Origin: AC-69 sp963751665
Lineage (GTDB): Bacteria; Actinomycetota; UBA4738; HRBIN12
Reading direction: 5' to 3'
Length of the DNA stretch: 64,000 nucleotides
Assembly (NCBI GenBank): GCA_963751665.1
Contig: CAVVVF010000001.1
Span: forward strand, 124,001 to 188,000
In this document: positions 1 through 9,375 of the stretch, piece by piece
Layout of the letters: every line of letters starts with the position of its first letter
How positions within the stretch are numbered: position 1 is the first letter of the stretch
Notes under the pieces: model-generated
The model's database searches: none
What the model was told of the DNA's origin: nothing
What the model saw: only the letters and a program-made list of their open reading frames with translations
Position numbers and translations under genes: made by a program

Positions 1-1
1 C

Positions 2-634
2 AATGGCGACGTGCTCGTCGTCCACTTCGGCATGAGCGGCCAGTTCGTCCGGGGCAACAAGCGGGTGCCGCTCCCGCCGCACACCCACGTGGTGATCACC
101 TTCCAGCAGGGGGGTGACCTGCGCTTCGTGGACCCCCGAACGTTCGGCGAGATGTTCGTCACCGCCGGCGACGAGCTCGGCAAGGTGAAGGAGCTCCAAC
201 ACATCGCCATCGACCCCCTCGACCAGGTGTTCACGTGGCAGACGTTCGGGGGGCTGATGGCCCAGCGGGGCTCCAAGCTGAAGCAGCTGCTGATGGACCA
301 GAAGTTCATCTCCGGCCTGGGGAACATCTACTCCGACGAGGTGCTGTTCGCGGCGGGGCTCCGCCACGACCGGCTGTCGGACACGCTCTCCTCGCAGGAG
401 GTGCGGCGGCTCTATCGCTCGCTCCAGGAGGTCCTGCAGGAGGCCATCCGGTACCGGGGGACGACGCTGGACGACGACGCGTACCTCGACCTGTTCGGCA
501 AGCCCGGCGAGTTCCAGAACGAGCTCAAGGTCTACGGCCGCCAGGGCCTGCCCTGCCGCCGCTGCCGCACGCCGATCCAGACCGTGAAGATCTCCGGCCG
601 GGGCGCCTACTTCTGCCCGCAGTGCCAGAGCTGA
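2..634 (+). CDS. mutM: Formamidopyrimidine-DNA glycosylase, 5' end outside window
   Basis: Base-excision repair glycosylase/AP lyase that removes oxidised purines such as 8-oxoguanine. About 210 C-terminal residues are present; the N-terminal proline nucleophile lies before the window. Visible are the helix-two-turn-helix region with FISGLGNIYSDEVLF (nt 304-348) and a C-terminal zinc finger with two C-x2-C pairs (CRRC and CPQC, nt 553-630) ending at the stop. In many actinobacteria mutM lies just upstream of acyP and smc, as here, so the assignment fits both sequence and context. Confidence 0.95.
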   Translation, partial: NGDVLVVHFGMSGQFVRGNKRVPLPPHTHVVITFQQGGDLRFVDPRTFGEMFVTAGDELGKVKELQHIAIDPLDQVFTWQTFGGLMAQRGSKLKQLLMDQKFISGLGNIYSDEVLFAAGLRHDRLSDTLSSQEVRRLYRSLQEVLQEAIRYRGTTLDDDAYLDLFGKPGEFQNELKVYGRQGLPCRRCRTPIQTVKISGRGAYFCPQCQS

Positions 635-1026
635 ACGCTTGCGCTCCGAGCGGCTCGCGGCTTCGCGTCCCGTGGGACCGAGTGGCTCTCGGAGGATTTC
701 GTGGAGCACCAGGTCTTCCCGGGCACGACGCCCGACAAGAAGGGCGCCATCGACTCCTATCGCATCTTCTTCGAGGCCTCGCCCGACATGACGGCCGAGA
801 TCCACGACATGGCCGCGACGGGCGACCGTGTGGCGATCAGGGCCACGTGTCGGGGGACGGACGTGGGCGGCTTCCGGGCATGCCCGCAACCGGCAAGGCC
901 TACGAGATGGGTGCTATGTACGTCGCTCGGGTGAGCGAGGATGGCACGATCGCCGAACACTGGGGCATCGTCGACACCATGGGCGCGATGGCTCAGCTCG
1001 GACTCCTGCCGCCACCGCCGAGCTGA
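635..1026 (+). pseudogene. Decayed SnoaL-like (NTF2-fold) polyketide cyclase family gene
   Basis: The reading frame continues from the mutM stop into a SnoaL-like domain (FVEHQVFPG, then ATGKAYEMGAMY and AEHWGIVDTMGAM near the end), a small NTF2-fold family of cyclases and isomerases of mostly unknown substrate. The usual first 20-30 residues (start codon and first helix) are missing; the only in-frame start is a late GTG at 701. One base is lost near 873, where restoring a third C in TTCCGGGCATG rejoins the frames. The 5' truncation cannot be explained by one indel, so a remnant is more likely than a working gene. Confidence 0.6.
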
Positions 1027-1030
1027 ACCG

Positions 1031-1663
1031 CTATCCGACGACCGCGCCCGATTCGCGCATGCGCTTGAGCGCGCGGTCGCCATCGCCGGGCTGAAGCTCG
1101 ACCGCGCGGATGGCTTTGGAGAGCACCTCGGCCTCGAACCCCAGCCGCCTGGCGTCAAGGACCGTCTCGACGACGCAGTAGTCGGTGGCCAGGCCGCACA
1201 CCGTCACGGCCTCCACGCCACGCTCCCGAAGCATGGCCTCGAGCTGGGTGGAGGCCGTCTCCCCGGTCCTGGGGTCCCGGACACTGAAGGCGGAGTAGCC
1301 GTCCTCACCGCCCGTCCCCTTCTTCACGGACTCGCCCGCCACCTCGAGGTCCGGGTGGAGCTCGGCGCCCCATGTCTCCCGAACGCAATGGACCGGCCAG
1401 ATGCCCCCGTCCTTCTGGAAGTGGGGCGTGGACTCCGGGTGCCAGTCCTGCGTGTACACGACGAGAGCTCCCGCCGCCTTCGCCTCTTCGACCTGCTCGT
1501 TGATGACCGGGACGACCCTCTCGCCGTCCCTTACGTACAGGCTTCCCTTGGGATCGGCGAAGTCGTTCTGGACGTCCACCACGATGAGCGCCGTTATGGG
1601 GCTGTGCTCGATCCGGGATCGCCTCCCGGCAGGGGATTGTATGGCGACCCGGAGATCAGCCAA
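1031..1663 (-). CDS. pncA: Nicotinamidase / isochorismatase-family hydrolase
   Basis: Hydrolyses nicotinamide to nicotinate in the NAD salvage pathway. The cysteine-hydrolase triad is visible: Asp in ALIVVDVQNDF (about residue 30), Lys in ESVKKGTGG, and Cys in GLATDYCVV. The metal-binding D-x-H and following His are in DWHPESTPHF. Length (210 residues) is normal for PncA. The start is uncertain: the longest frame opens with TTG at 1663 and no good Shine-Dalgarno sequence is visible; the conserved domain begins about 20 residues later. It is convergent with the SnoaL remnant and divergent from acyP. A general isochorismatase-like hydrolase is the alternative. Confidence 0.85.
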   Translation of the reverse strand: MADLRVAIQSPAGRRSRIEHSPITALIVVDVQNDFADPKGSLYVRDGERVVPVINEQVEEAKAAGALVVYTQDWHPESTPHFQKDGGIWPVHCVRETWGAELHPDLEVAGESVKKGTGGEDGYSAFSVRDPRTGETASTQLEAMLRERGVEAVTVCGLATDYCVVETVLDARRLGFEAEVLSKAIRAVELQPGDGDRALKRMRESGAVVG

Positions 1664-1746
1664 TCCGATCGCGCTTGCGTGCCAGCCGCAGCGCCCCCGC
1701 GGCTACCGGGAGGAAGACCACCTCCCGATGGGCAAGAATCTGCGCC

Positions 1747-2016
1747 GTGAAGCGGGTCCGTGTGGTGGTCGCCGGCCAGGTCCAGGGGGTCTTCTTCCGA
1801 TCGACGTGCGCCATCCTGTCCCGGCAGCGAGGGCTCGGCGGCTTCGTCCGCAACCTCCCCGACGGGCGGGTGGAAGCGGTCTTCGAGGGGACCGACGACG
1901 ACGTGGACACGTTGGTGGCGTGGTGCCGGGTGGGACCCGACCACGCCCGGGTGGACCGGGTCGAGATCGTTCCCGAAGAGGCGCGCGGGGAGCGGGAGTT
2001 CCGGGTGACCGGCTGA
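1747..2016 (+). CDS. acyP: Acylphosphatase
   Basis: Small enzyme hydrolysing the carboxyl-phosphate bond of acylphosphates. The GTG start at 1747 gives 89 residues, the usual family length. The signature GQVQGVFFR carries the phosphate-binding Arg18, and FVRNLPDG carries the catalytic Asn36. Position before smc matches the mutM-acyP-smc order of mycobacteria. The frame can be extended upstream to 1675, but the added residues are not part of the fold. Confidence 0.9.
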   Translation: MKRVRVVVAGQVQGVFFRSTCAILSRQRGLGGFVRNLPDGRVEAVFEGTDDDVDTLVAWCRVGPDHARVDRVEIVPEEARGEREFRVTG

Positions 2017-2062
2017 GCCGAAGTTCCTGGTCAAACCGGGGAAACGACTGTACGGGCGCTGC

Positions 2063-2068
2063 TAGCAT
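2063..2068 (+). promoter_or_regulatory. Extended -10 box of the smc promoter
   Basis: TAGCAT preceded by TGC gives an extended -10 (TGCTAGCAT), 12 bases before the smc ATG, so the leader would be only about 5 nt. No Shine-Dalgarno sequence lies between them. The 14-mer CGGGCGCTGCTAGC (2053-2066) recurs at the trmD promoter. Confidence 0.6.
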
Positions 2069-2080
2069 CGGCGTTCAGAC

Positions 2081-5000
2081 ATGTTCCTTCGATCCCTCCA
2101 GATCCGAGGCTTCAAGTCCTTCGCCGACAAGACGGTGCTGGAGTTCGCCCCGGGCATCAGCGTCATCGTGGGGCCCAACGGGTCGGGCAAGTCCAACCTG
2201 GTCGACGCCATCAGCTGGGTCCTCGGAGAGCAGGGCCCGAGAGCCTTGCGGGGCAACCAGATGGCGGACGTCATCTTCGCCGGAAGCCCGCAGCGGCCCG
2301 CGCTGGGGATGGCGGAGGTCAAGCTCGTGATCGACAACTCGGCAGGCCTGATCCCGGTGCCGATGAGCGAGATCGAGGTCAGCCGGACCATCTTCCGTAG
2401 CGGCGACAGCGAGTATCGGATCGGGGGGCGGGTGTGCCGCCTGCTCGACGTGCAGGAGCTGCTGTCGGAGAGCGGCATCGGGCGAGCGCTGCACACCATC
2501 GTCAGCCAGGGCCAGCTCGAAGACGTGCTCACGGCCCGGCCCGAGGAGCGCCGGCAATACATCGAGGAGGCCGCGGGCATCGCCAAGCACCGGCGCCGCC
2601 GCGAGCGGGCCGAGCGCAAGCTGGCCGGTCTGGAGCAGGACCTGTTGCGGCTCTCCGACGTCCTTGCCGAGCTTCGGCGCCAGCTGAAGCCGCTCAAGCA
2701 GCAGGCCGAGATGGCCCATCGCCACGAGGAGCTGACGGCCGAGGCAGACGCCCTCGCCGTGAAGCTCGCCGCCGCACGACTGCGGGACCTCCTGGCCGAG
2801 CGCGATCGCCGAACCGGAGGATGGGACGAGGGCCTGGAGCGGCGCAAGGCCGCCAGGAAGCGGCTGGACTCGCTCGACCAGGACGTGGCGAGCGCGGCGG
2901 ACGCGAGGGCCAGGGCAGTGTGGGCGCTCCAGGAGGCGGAGGCGGTATTCCGCCAGGCCCAGGAGGAGAAATCGGCGGCGGAGCGGTCGCTCCGCAAGGC
3001 CGTGGAAGCCGAGTCCATGGCGCGCACGGAGCTGGCCGCCGAGGCCTCCCGCCACGCCCGCCTGACGGCGATGGACGAGGACGCGGCCCGCATGGAGGCT
3101 CGGACGGCCGAGGTGGCCGGCGAGCTCGAGCAGCGGGAGCGCGAGCTCGACGAGGCGGAGCGGGCGTTCCGCGAGGCGGCCGAGACGCGGCGGCTGGTGG
3201 AGGAGGAGCGGCGGCGCATCTCGGAGGAGGCCGCCGCCCACCGGGCCGAGATGGAGACGCTTCGGGCCTCGCTGGCCTCGCAGGAACGCGAGCGGGTCCG
3301 CGTGGAGGAGCACCTGGGGCAGGTGCGCGAACGGCGCACCGCGGTGGGGGTCGAACGTGCCCGGCTGGCGGAGGACGTGGAGCGGCTCGACGCGGAGAGC
3401 GCGCCGGTCTCCGAACGCAAGGCGGCGCTGGAACGGGAACGGGTCGAGCTCGCCGAGCGGGTTGCGCAGCTCGAGGAGGCCGAGCGGCGCCTCCAGACCC
3501 GGCGGGAGCTCCTGGAGGCCCGGAAGGCCGACCTGGAGGAGACCCCCGGCTCACGGTTCCTGGCGGCCCACGCCAAGCGGGCCGTCGGACTGTTGGGCAG
3601 GCTGGTGGAGGTCGAGGAGGGATGGGACCGTGCGCTCGCCGCGGGCCTCGGCCCCTTCGCCGACGCGGTGGTCTACGCGGACGATGGACGTCGCGATCGA
3701 GGAGGCTCCGCACGGCGAGGGAGCGACGCTCGCCGTCGCCGGCGGCGGCCCCGCGTCGTTCGTGCTGCCCGAGGAACGAACGCTGCTCTCGATCGTCTCG
3801 GCCGATCCGGCTGCGCGCGGACTCGTCTCCACGGTCCTGAAGGACATCTACATCGCGGACTCGCTCGACGAGGCCGTGGCCAAGCACCGTACCGCACCCC
3901 AAGTGCGCGTTCGTGACGGCCGAGGGCGTGCTGATCGGCCCGGCGTTCATCCGGACCGCCGCATCCGCATCGCGCGGGGCCGAGATCACGCGCGAGCTGT
4001 CGGAGGTGGAGCACGAGCTGGCGCGGACCGGCTCGGCCGCCCGGCCCGCGCGCCACCGGCTGGGACAGGCGGTGGCGGAGATCGAGCGGCTGGCCGCTCG
4101 GATCGAGCGCGCCGACGCCGAGATCACGAGGGCCGCTGAGGCCATGGCCCGCCTGGAGACCGAGGCGAACGCGCTGGCACGGGAGGAGGAGAGCCAGGGA
4201 CAGCGCCTGGCCGGGGTGGAGGACGCGGCGGCAGCCTGGCGTGACAGGCTGGCCGCGGCGGAGCCGGCCACCCACGAGCTGCCGGACCTCCCCCGCGCCC
4301 CCGAGCCGCCGATCCAGCAACGGGTGGCGGTGGAGACGCTGCGGCGGGACCGGACGGGGCTCGCCGCCCGGCTGACCTCCGTCCGTGCCGAGCGCGAGGC
4401 GCTTGCGGCGCAGGACCCTCAGGCGCTGGCGGGGGCGCTCGACGCCGCGGGCGTCGAGCGCGCCGCAGGCCGACCAACGCCTGGTCGCCTCGGAAGCCGC
4501 ACTCGAGTCGGCGTCGGCTCGCCGGGACGAGGCCGCCCAGGCCGAGCGCGAGGCCACCGAGGCCGAGGCCGGGGTCAACCGGGCGTGGCGGGAGGCATCA
4601 CAGCAGCTTGAGCGGCTCCGCGAGGAGTACGAGGAGGAGGATCGGGTCCGTGGCGACCTCGAGCGCAGGATCCGCGACGCCGAGCGGCTGCTGCGGGAGG
4701 GGCACCAGGCGGAGCCGGAGCAGGCGGTCGCGGGCCTGGGCCAAGGACGAGTCGGCCCAGTCCATCGAGCGACGCGCGGAGCTGGTGCAACGCCGGCTGG
4801 CCCTCCTCGGCCGGGTGAACCTGCTCGCCGGCGGGGAGTTCGAGGCCCTCCGGGAGCGACACGATTTCATGGCCAGGGAGCTCGACGACGTCCGGAAGGC
4901 ACGACGAGACCTGATGGAGGTCGTCGCCCGCATCGACGAGGAGATCACCACCACGTTCGCGGCGGCCTACCGCGACGTGGCGGCGTCCTTCGAGGCGTTG

Positions 5001-5474
5001 TTCCAGGAGCTGTTCCCCGGGGGCGAGGGACGACTGGTCGCCACCGAGCCCGAGGACATCCTGGCCACAGGGATCGAGATCGAGGCCCGCCCGGGACGCA
5101 AGCGCGTGAAGCGCATCTCGCTCCTGTCCGGCGGCGAGCGTGCGCTCACGGCGCTCGCCTTCCTGTTCGCCATCTTCAAGGCCCGCCCGAGCCCCTTCTA
5201 CCTGATGGACGAGGTGGAGCCGGCCCTGGACGACGTGAACCTGCATCGGTTCCTCCAGCTCATCCGAGGATTCGTCGACGACTCGCAGGTGCTGATCGTG
5301 ACGCACCAGAAACGGACGATGGAGGTCGCACAGATGATGTACGGGGTCTCGATGAGCACGGAGGGGACCTCGAGGGTCGTCGGCCAGCGCCTGGAGACGC
5401 CGGGCGGAGGAGCGGTCGGCAGATCCCGGCGATGCGGTCGCCGTGGTGCAGGGTCCCGACGCGGCCACCGGTAG
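2081..5474 (+). CDS. smc: Chromosome segregation SMC ATPase (frame broken by indels)
   Basis: SMC subunit of the condensin complex; organises and segregates the nucleoid with ScpA/ScpB. The N-terminal head has Walker A GPNGSGKS (residues 31-38), followed by SQGQLEDVL and YIEEAAGI; long Glu/Arg/Ala-rich coiled coils flank a hinge near 3550-4000; the C-terminal head has LSGGERALTALAF and Walker B-like FYLMDEVEPALDD (about 5200-5235). Reading changes by +1 near 3690, 3900, 4460 and 4735, and all four pieces match SMC in order, so this is one gene of about 1130 residues. The stop TAG at 5472-5474 is part of the ftsY -10 box. Indels are probably sequencing errors. Confidence 0.93.
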
Positions 5475-5477
5475 CCT
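5472..5477 (+). promoter_or_regulatory. -10 box of the ftsY promoter (leaderless)
   Basis: TAGCCT ends 7 bases before the ftsY GTG (5485) and overlaps the smc stop codon. The spacing puts the transcription start at or next to the start codon; no Shine-Dalgarno sequence is present. Confidence 0.55.
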
Positions 5478-5484
5478 GTACCCC

Positions 5485-6505
5485 GTGGACGTCCTGATCG
5501 TCGGCCTGTTCGTCGTCGCGGTCGTCGCCATCGTCGTCGCCGGGATCGTCACGATCGTGTCGCGGCGGAGGCGCGCCCGGGCCGCTTCCTCTCCTCGACC
5601 GATGCCGACGACGGCGCAGGCGCCGAGCCGTCGCCCGCTCGCAGGCGGAGCGACGGCCTGGGGGCTAGGGCCCGAGCCGCTCCTGGTCGGCGGGACGACC
5701 GGCGGGGACGAGGAGTGGGCCCGGCTGGAGGACCTCCTGCTGAAGGCCGACGTCGGTCCGGCCGCGCGCCGCGCGATGGTGAAGGACGTCCGGGACCGCT
5801 ACGAGGATGGCGCCGACCCCGAGGAGCTCCTGCCGAGGAGAGATCGTCGCGGATCCTGGGCGAGGACGGCGCGCTCCGCCTGCCGCCGGGTCGCCTGGGG
5901 GTGGTCATGGTCGTCGGCGTGAACGGCGCCGGGAAGACCACGACCATCGGCAAGCTCGCCGCTCGCCTGGCTCGGGAGGGCCGCAAGGTGAGCGTGGCGA
6001 ACACCGACACGTTCCGGGCGGCCGCCTCCGAGCAGCTCGACGCGTGGGCCAAGCGGGCCAACGTCCAGCTGATCGCGCAACAGCGGGGGGCCGACCCGGG
6101 CGCGGTGGCGTTCGACGCGGTGGAGTCGGCCCGGGCCCGCGAGGTCGACGTCCTCATCGTGGACACCGCCGGGCGGCTGCACACCCGAACGCCATTGATG
6201 GAGGAGCTCCAGAAGGTCAAGCGGGTGCTGGAGAAGGCCGCCGGCGCACGTGGACGAGGTGCTGCTGGTCCTCGACGCGACCACCGGACAGAACGGCATC
6301 GCCCAGGCCGAGGCCTTCGCCGAGCGCCGTGGACGTCACCGGTGTGGCTCTGGCCAAGCTCGACGGGACCGCGAGGGGCGGTATCGTGCTCGCCGTCCGC
6401 GAAGGGTTGGGGGTCCCGGTCAAGCTGGTGGGGACGGGCGAGCGGATCGACGATCTCCAGGCGTTCGACTCCCGGGCCTTCGCCGAGCGGATCCTGGAGG
6501 GTTGA
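5485..6505 (+). CDS. ftsY: Signal recognition particle receptor FtsY (frame broken by indels)
   Basis: SRP receptor GTPase that delivers ribosome-nascent chains to the Sec translocon. From GTG 5485 the protein begins with a hydrophobic anchor (about residues 1-25, Val/Ile-rich) and a basic RRRRAR stretch, then the NG domain: GVNGAGKTTTIGKLA (G1), DTFRAAA, VDTAGRLH (G3), LAKLDGTARGG (G4). Four +1 shifts occur near 5833, 5850, 6235 and 6325; at 6325 removing one C (GAG-C-GCCGTG) restores the conserved frame. N-terminal membrane anchoring is usual in actinobacterial FtsY. Confidence 0.93.
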
Positions 6506-6507
6506 GG

Positions 6508-6927
6508 GTGGCGGAGGGCGTGGCCAAGGCGGACATCCTGATCGTCGAGGACCATCCGACGATGCGGGAGGCCATGCGGATGGTCCTGGAGCACGAGGGG
6601 TTCGACATCCGGGAGGCCAGCGACGGGCAGGCCGCCCTGGCCATGGCCCGGGACCGGCCGCCCGACCTCATGTTCCTCGACCTCAACATCCCCGGCCCGA
6701 GCGGTGCGGAGGTGCTGAAGGAGCTGAAGTCAGCGCCCGAGACCGCCGATGTCCGCGTGATCATCGTGACGGCCGTGGGCGAGGAGGGCCGTGACTACGT
6801 CCTCTCGCTCGGCGCGGACGAGTACTTCACCAAGCCGTTCAGCCCGCTCGCGCTCCTTCGGACGGTGGAGAAGGTGCTGGCTCCCGGGACCGCGGAGGGG
6901 AGCGGCGTAGCATGTTCGACACGCTGA
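6508..6927 (+). CDS. Single-domain (CheY-like) response regulator
   Basis: A stand-alone receiver domain of 139 residues from GTG 6508. The acidic pair Glu14-Asp15 is in ILIVEDHP, the phosphoacceptor is Asp58 in MFLDLNIPG, a switch Thr is in IIVTAVG, and the conserved Lys is in YFTKPFSP. No output domain follows. It starts 2 bases after the ftsY stop and its last 16 bases overlap ffh, so it is probably co-translated with the two SRP GTPases. Its partner kinase is not apparent; the nearest histidine kinase in the window is 22 kb away. Its role is unknown. Confidence 0.88.
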   Translation: MAEGVAKADILIVEDHPTMREAMRMVLEHEGFDIREASDGQAALAMARDRPPDLMFLDLNIPGPSGAEVLKELKSAPETADVRVIIVTAVGEEGRDYVLSLGADEYFTKPFSPLALLRTVEKVLAPGTAEGSGVACSTR

Positions 6928-8258
6928 CCGAGCGGATGGACGGGATCTTCAAGAAGCTCCGCTCGCGGGGCAAGCTCCATCCCAAGCAGGTGGACAACGC
7001 GCTCGACGACATGCGCACCGCCCTTCTGGAGGCCGACGTGTCCGTCGAGGTCGCCGACGACCTGCTGGCCAGGGTCCGGGAGCGAGCGCTCTCCGAAGAG
7101 GTGATGAAGAGCCTGACCCCGGCGCAGCAGGTGATCAAGGTGGTCCGGGAGGAGCTCCAGGCCACCATGGGAGGCACGCAGGCCGCGTTCACCCTTCCCT
7201 CCGCCAGGCCGGCGGTGGTGATGATGGCCGGGGTCCAGGGCTCGGGGAAGACCACCGCCTCCGCCAAGCTCGCCCGGATGCTGAAGGAGAAGGGCAAGCA
7301 CCCGTTGCTCGTCGCCGCGGACCTCCAGCGGCCCGCTGCCGTCGAGCAGCTGTTCACCTGGGGGGGGAGATCGGCGTGCCGGTCGCCTCCGACGGCAAGG
7401 ACCCCGTCAAGGTGGCAAAGGCCGGGGTGAAGCAGGCCGAACGGGAGGGGCTCGACGTGGTCATCGTCGACACGGCCGGGCGCCTGCACGTGGACGAGGC
7501 GATGATGAAGGAGGCGCGTCAGGTGAAGGACGCGATCAAGCCCCACCACGTGCTGATGGCCTCCGACGCCATGACCGGCCAGGACGCCGTGGTCCAGGCA
7601 CGCGCGTTCATGCGCGAGGTCGACACGACCGGGCTTCGTCCTGACCAAGCTCGACGGCGACGCCCGGGGCGGGGCGGCGCTCTCGATCACGGCCGTGACG
7701 GGCCGCCCGGTCTTCTTCGCCGGGACGGGGGAGCGGGCCGCCGACCTCGAGCCGTTCTACCCGGACCGGATGGCCTCCCGGATCCTGGGGATGGGCGACG
7801 TGCTCACGCTCATCGACAGGGCCCAGGAGAACCTCGATGCCGACAAGGCCAAAGAAGCCGCGGAGAAGATGGCCACGGCCCAGTTCACGCTGGAGGACTT
7901 CCTGGTCCAGATGCGCGAGATGCGAAAGCTCGGGCCGCTCCAGGACCTGCTGGCCATGCTCCCCGGCGTCCCCGGGGGCAAGGACGCGCTGAAGGACCTG
8001 GCCGGTCAGGTGGACGAACGCCAGCTGGCCCGGGCGGAGGCCATCATCTGCTCCATGACCCCGGAGGAGCGCCGGAACCCCGCTATCATCGGTGGGTCCC
8101 GGCGCCTGCGGATCGCCCGCGGCTCCGGGACCACCACGGCCGACGTGAACTCCCTGCTGAAGGAGTTCGACGGGGCCCGGAAGATGATGCGGACGATGCT
8201 CGGCGGCAAGCGGGGCCTGAAGATCCCGGGCCTGCCGGGGATGCCGGGGATGTCGTAA
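6912..8258 (+). CDS. ffh: Signal recognition particle protein Ffh (frame broken by indels)
   Basis: SRP54-type GTPase that binds 4.5S RNA and hydrophobic signal sequences. The N domain is followed by GVQGSGKTTASAKLA (G1), VDTAGRLHVDE (G3) and the TKLDGDARGG region, then a C-terminal M domain ending in a Gly/Met-rich tail. Two breaks: a G8 run at 7360-7367 appears to have lost one G (or gained two), and an extra C at 7634 (ACCGGG-C-TTCGTC) splits the G4 region. Partner of FtsY encoded just upstream. Confidence 0.94.
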
Positions 8259-8273
8259 GGGAGAAGGAACGGG

Positions 8274-8558
8274 ATGACGACGAGGATCAGGTTGCGGCGG
8301 ATGGGGGCCAAGAAGCGGCCCTTCTTCCGGGTGGTGGTGGCCGACCAGCGGAGCCCTCGGGACGGCCGGTTCATCGAGAACATCGGGAAGTACCACCCGC
8401 TCGAGGATCCCTCGCTGATCGACATCGACGAGGCGAGGGCGCTGGAGTGGCTCCGAAAGGGCGCGCAGCCCAGCCAGGCCGTCCAGGTGCTGCTGACCAA
8501 GGCGGGCATCTGGGAGAAGTTCCAGGCGGAGAAGAAGGAGAGCAAGGCGGCTTCGTGA
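8274..8558 (+). CDS. rpsP: 30S ribosomal protein S16
   Basis: Intact 94-residue S16 beginning MTTRIRLRRMGAKKRPFFRV. A purine-rich ribosome-binding site (AAGGGAGAAGGA) precedes ATG 8274. Follows ffh by 15 bases and overlaps the KH-domain gene by 4 bases, the standard ffh-rpsP-khpA-rimM-trmD-rplS order. Confidence 0.97.
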   Translation: MTTRIRLRRMGAKKRPFFRVVVADQRSPRDGRFIENIGKYHPLEDPSLIDIDEARALEWLRKGAQPSQAVQVLLTKAGIWEKFQAEKKESKAAS

Positions 8559-8791
8559 AGGAGCTCCTCGAGTACATCGCGAGGGAGCTCGTCGAGAACC
8601 CCGACGCCGTCGAGGTGAACGAGGTCCACGACGACCGCGGGATCCTCCTCCAGCTCACGGTCGATCCCGAGGACATGGGCAAGGTCATCGGCAAGGGCGG
8701 GAGAACGGCGCGAGCCATCCGCCAGGTGGTGAAGGCGGCGGCTCTCCGCGAGGGGGTCCACGCCGCCGTCGAGATCGTCGACCAGCGATGA
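8555..8791 (+). CDS. khpA: KH-domain RNA-binding protein KhpA
   Basis: A 78-residue single KH domain from GTG 8555 (GTGA overlap with the rpsP stop). The GxxG loop is in VIGKGGRTARAIR. KhpA binds RNA, with KhpB in firmicutes, and affects ribosome function and cell shape; the partner is not in this window. The stop overlaps the rimM ATG (ATGA). Confidence 0.93.
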   Translation: MKELLEYIARELVENPDAVEVNEVHDDRGILLQLTVDPEDMGKVIGKGGRTARAIRQVVKAAALREGVHAAVEIVDQR

Positions 8792-9307
8792 ACCGCGAGC
8801 CGACCGTCGTGGTCGGCCGCATCACCCGACCCCACGGCCTGAAAGGCGAGCTGTCCGTCCTCGTGCTCTCGGAGGTCGAGGGGCGATTCGCCGAAGGGGC
8901 CGTGGTCTACCTGGAGGACGGCCGAGCGCTCACGGTCGACTCCGCCCGGTCCCACCGGGGCGGTCTGCTGGTCAAGTTCCGGGAGGTCCCCGACCGGACG
9001 GCAGCCGAGCGACTGGCCCGAAGCGTCCTCTCGGTACCGGAGTCATCGTCCCGCCCGGCTCCCCGAGGGCTCGTGGTGGGACCACCAGCTCGTCGGCTGC
9101 GAGGTCATGACCGAGTCGGGCCGGCCGCTGGGGACGGTTCGCGAGGTCATCCATACGGCCGCGAACGACGTGTGGAGCGTGGTCTCCGATGAAGACGAAA
9201 CGCTGATCCCCGCACTCAAGGACGTGGTCGTCTCGGTGGACACGGCGGGGAAGGGCATCGTGGTCCGCGAGGTCCCCGGCCTGACCGCTCCCGAAGAGCA
9301 GCCATGA
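8788..9307 (+). CDS. rimM: Ribosome maturation factor RimM (one indel)
   Basis: 16S processing factor for the 30S head, partner of S19. The N-terminal RimM beta-barrel (VVVGRITRPHGLKGELSV) is followed by a PRC-barrel domain (GSWWDHQLVGCEV, then LIPALKDVVVSVD). A +1 shift lies near 9045, between SVPESS and LPEGSW, within C-rich sequence. About 172 residues when repaired. Sits between khpA and a secreted-protein gene, with trmD next. Confidence 0.92.
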
Positions 9308-9375
9308 GCGGTCGCGGCGGGAACCGCCCGAGGCCTGGCGGTGTAGGACGGGGTGATCGCCGAAGGAGGTCATGG

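Noticed and set aside
1675..1746. N-terminal extension of acylphosphatase from 1675
   Set aside because: The added residues are not part of the acylphosphatase fold, and GTG 1747 gives the normal family length.
2062..3576. Long open frame on the minus strand opposite smc (about 500 codons, Ser/Arg-rich)
   Set aside because: Antisense shadow of a high-GC coding region; no domain, and the sense frame is a clear SMC. The same applies to long antisense frames opposite infB (39138-41291) and rpsB-tsf (21196-23229).
9304..9375. Upstream ATG at 9304 as the start of the secreted protein
   Set aside because: It would put about 24 Arg/Gly-rich residues before the signal peptide; ATG 9376 has a well-placed AAGGAGG.
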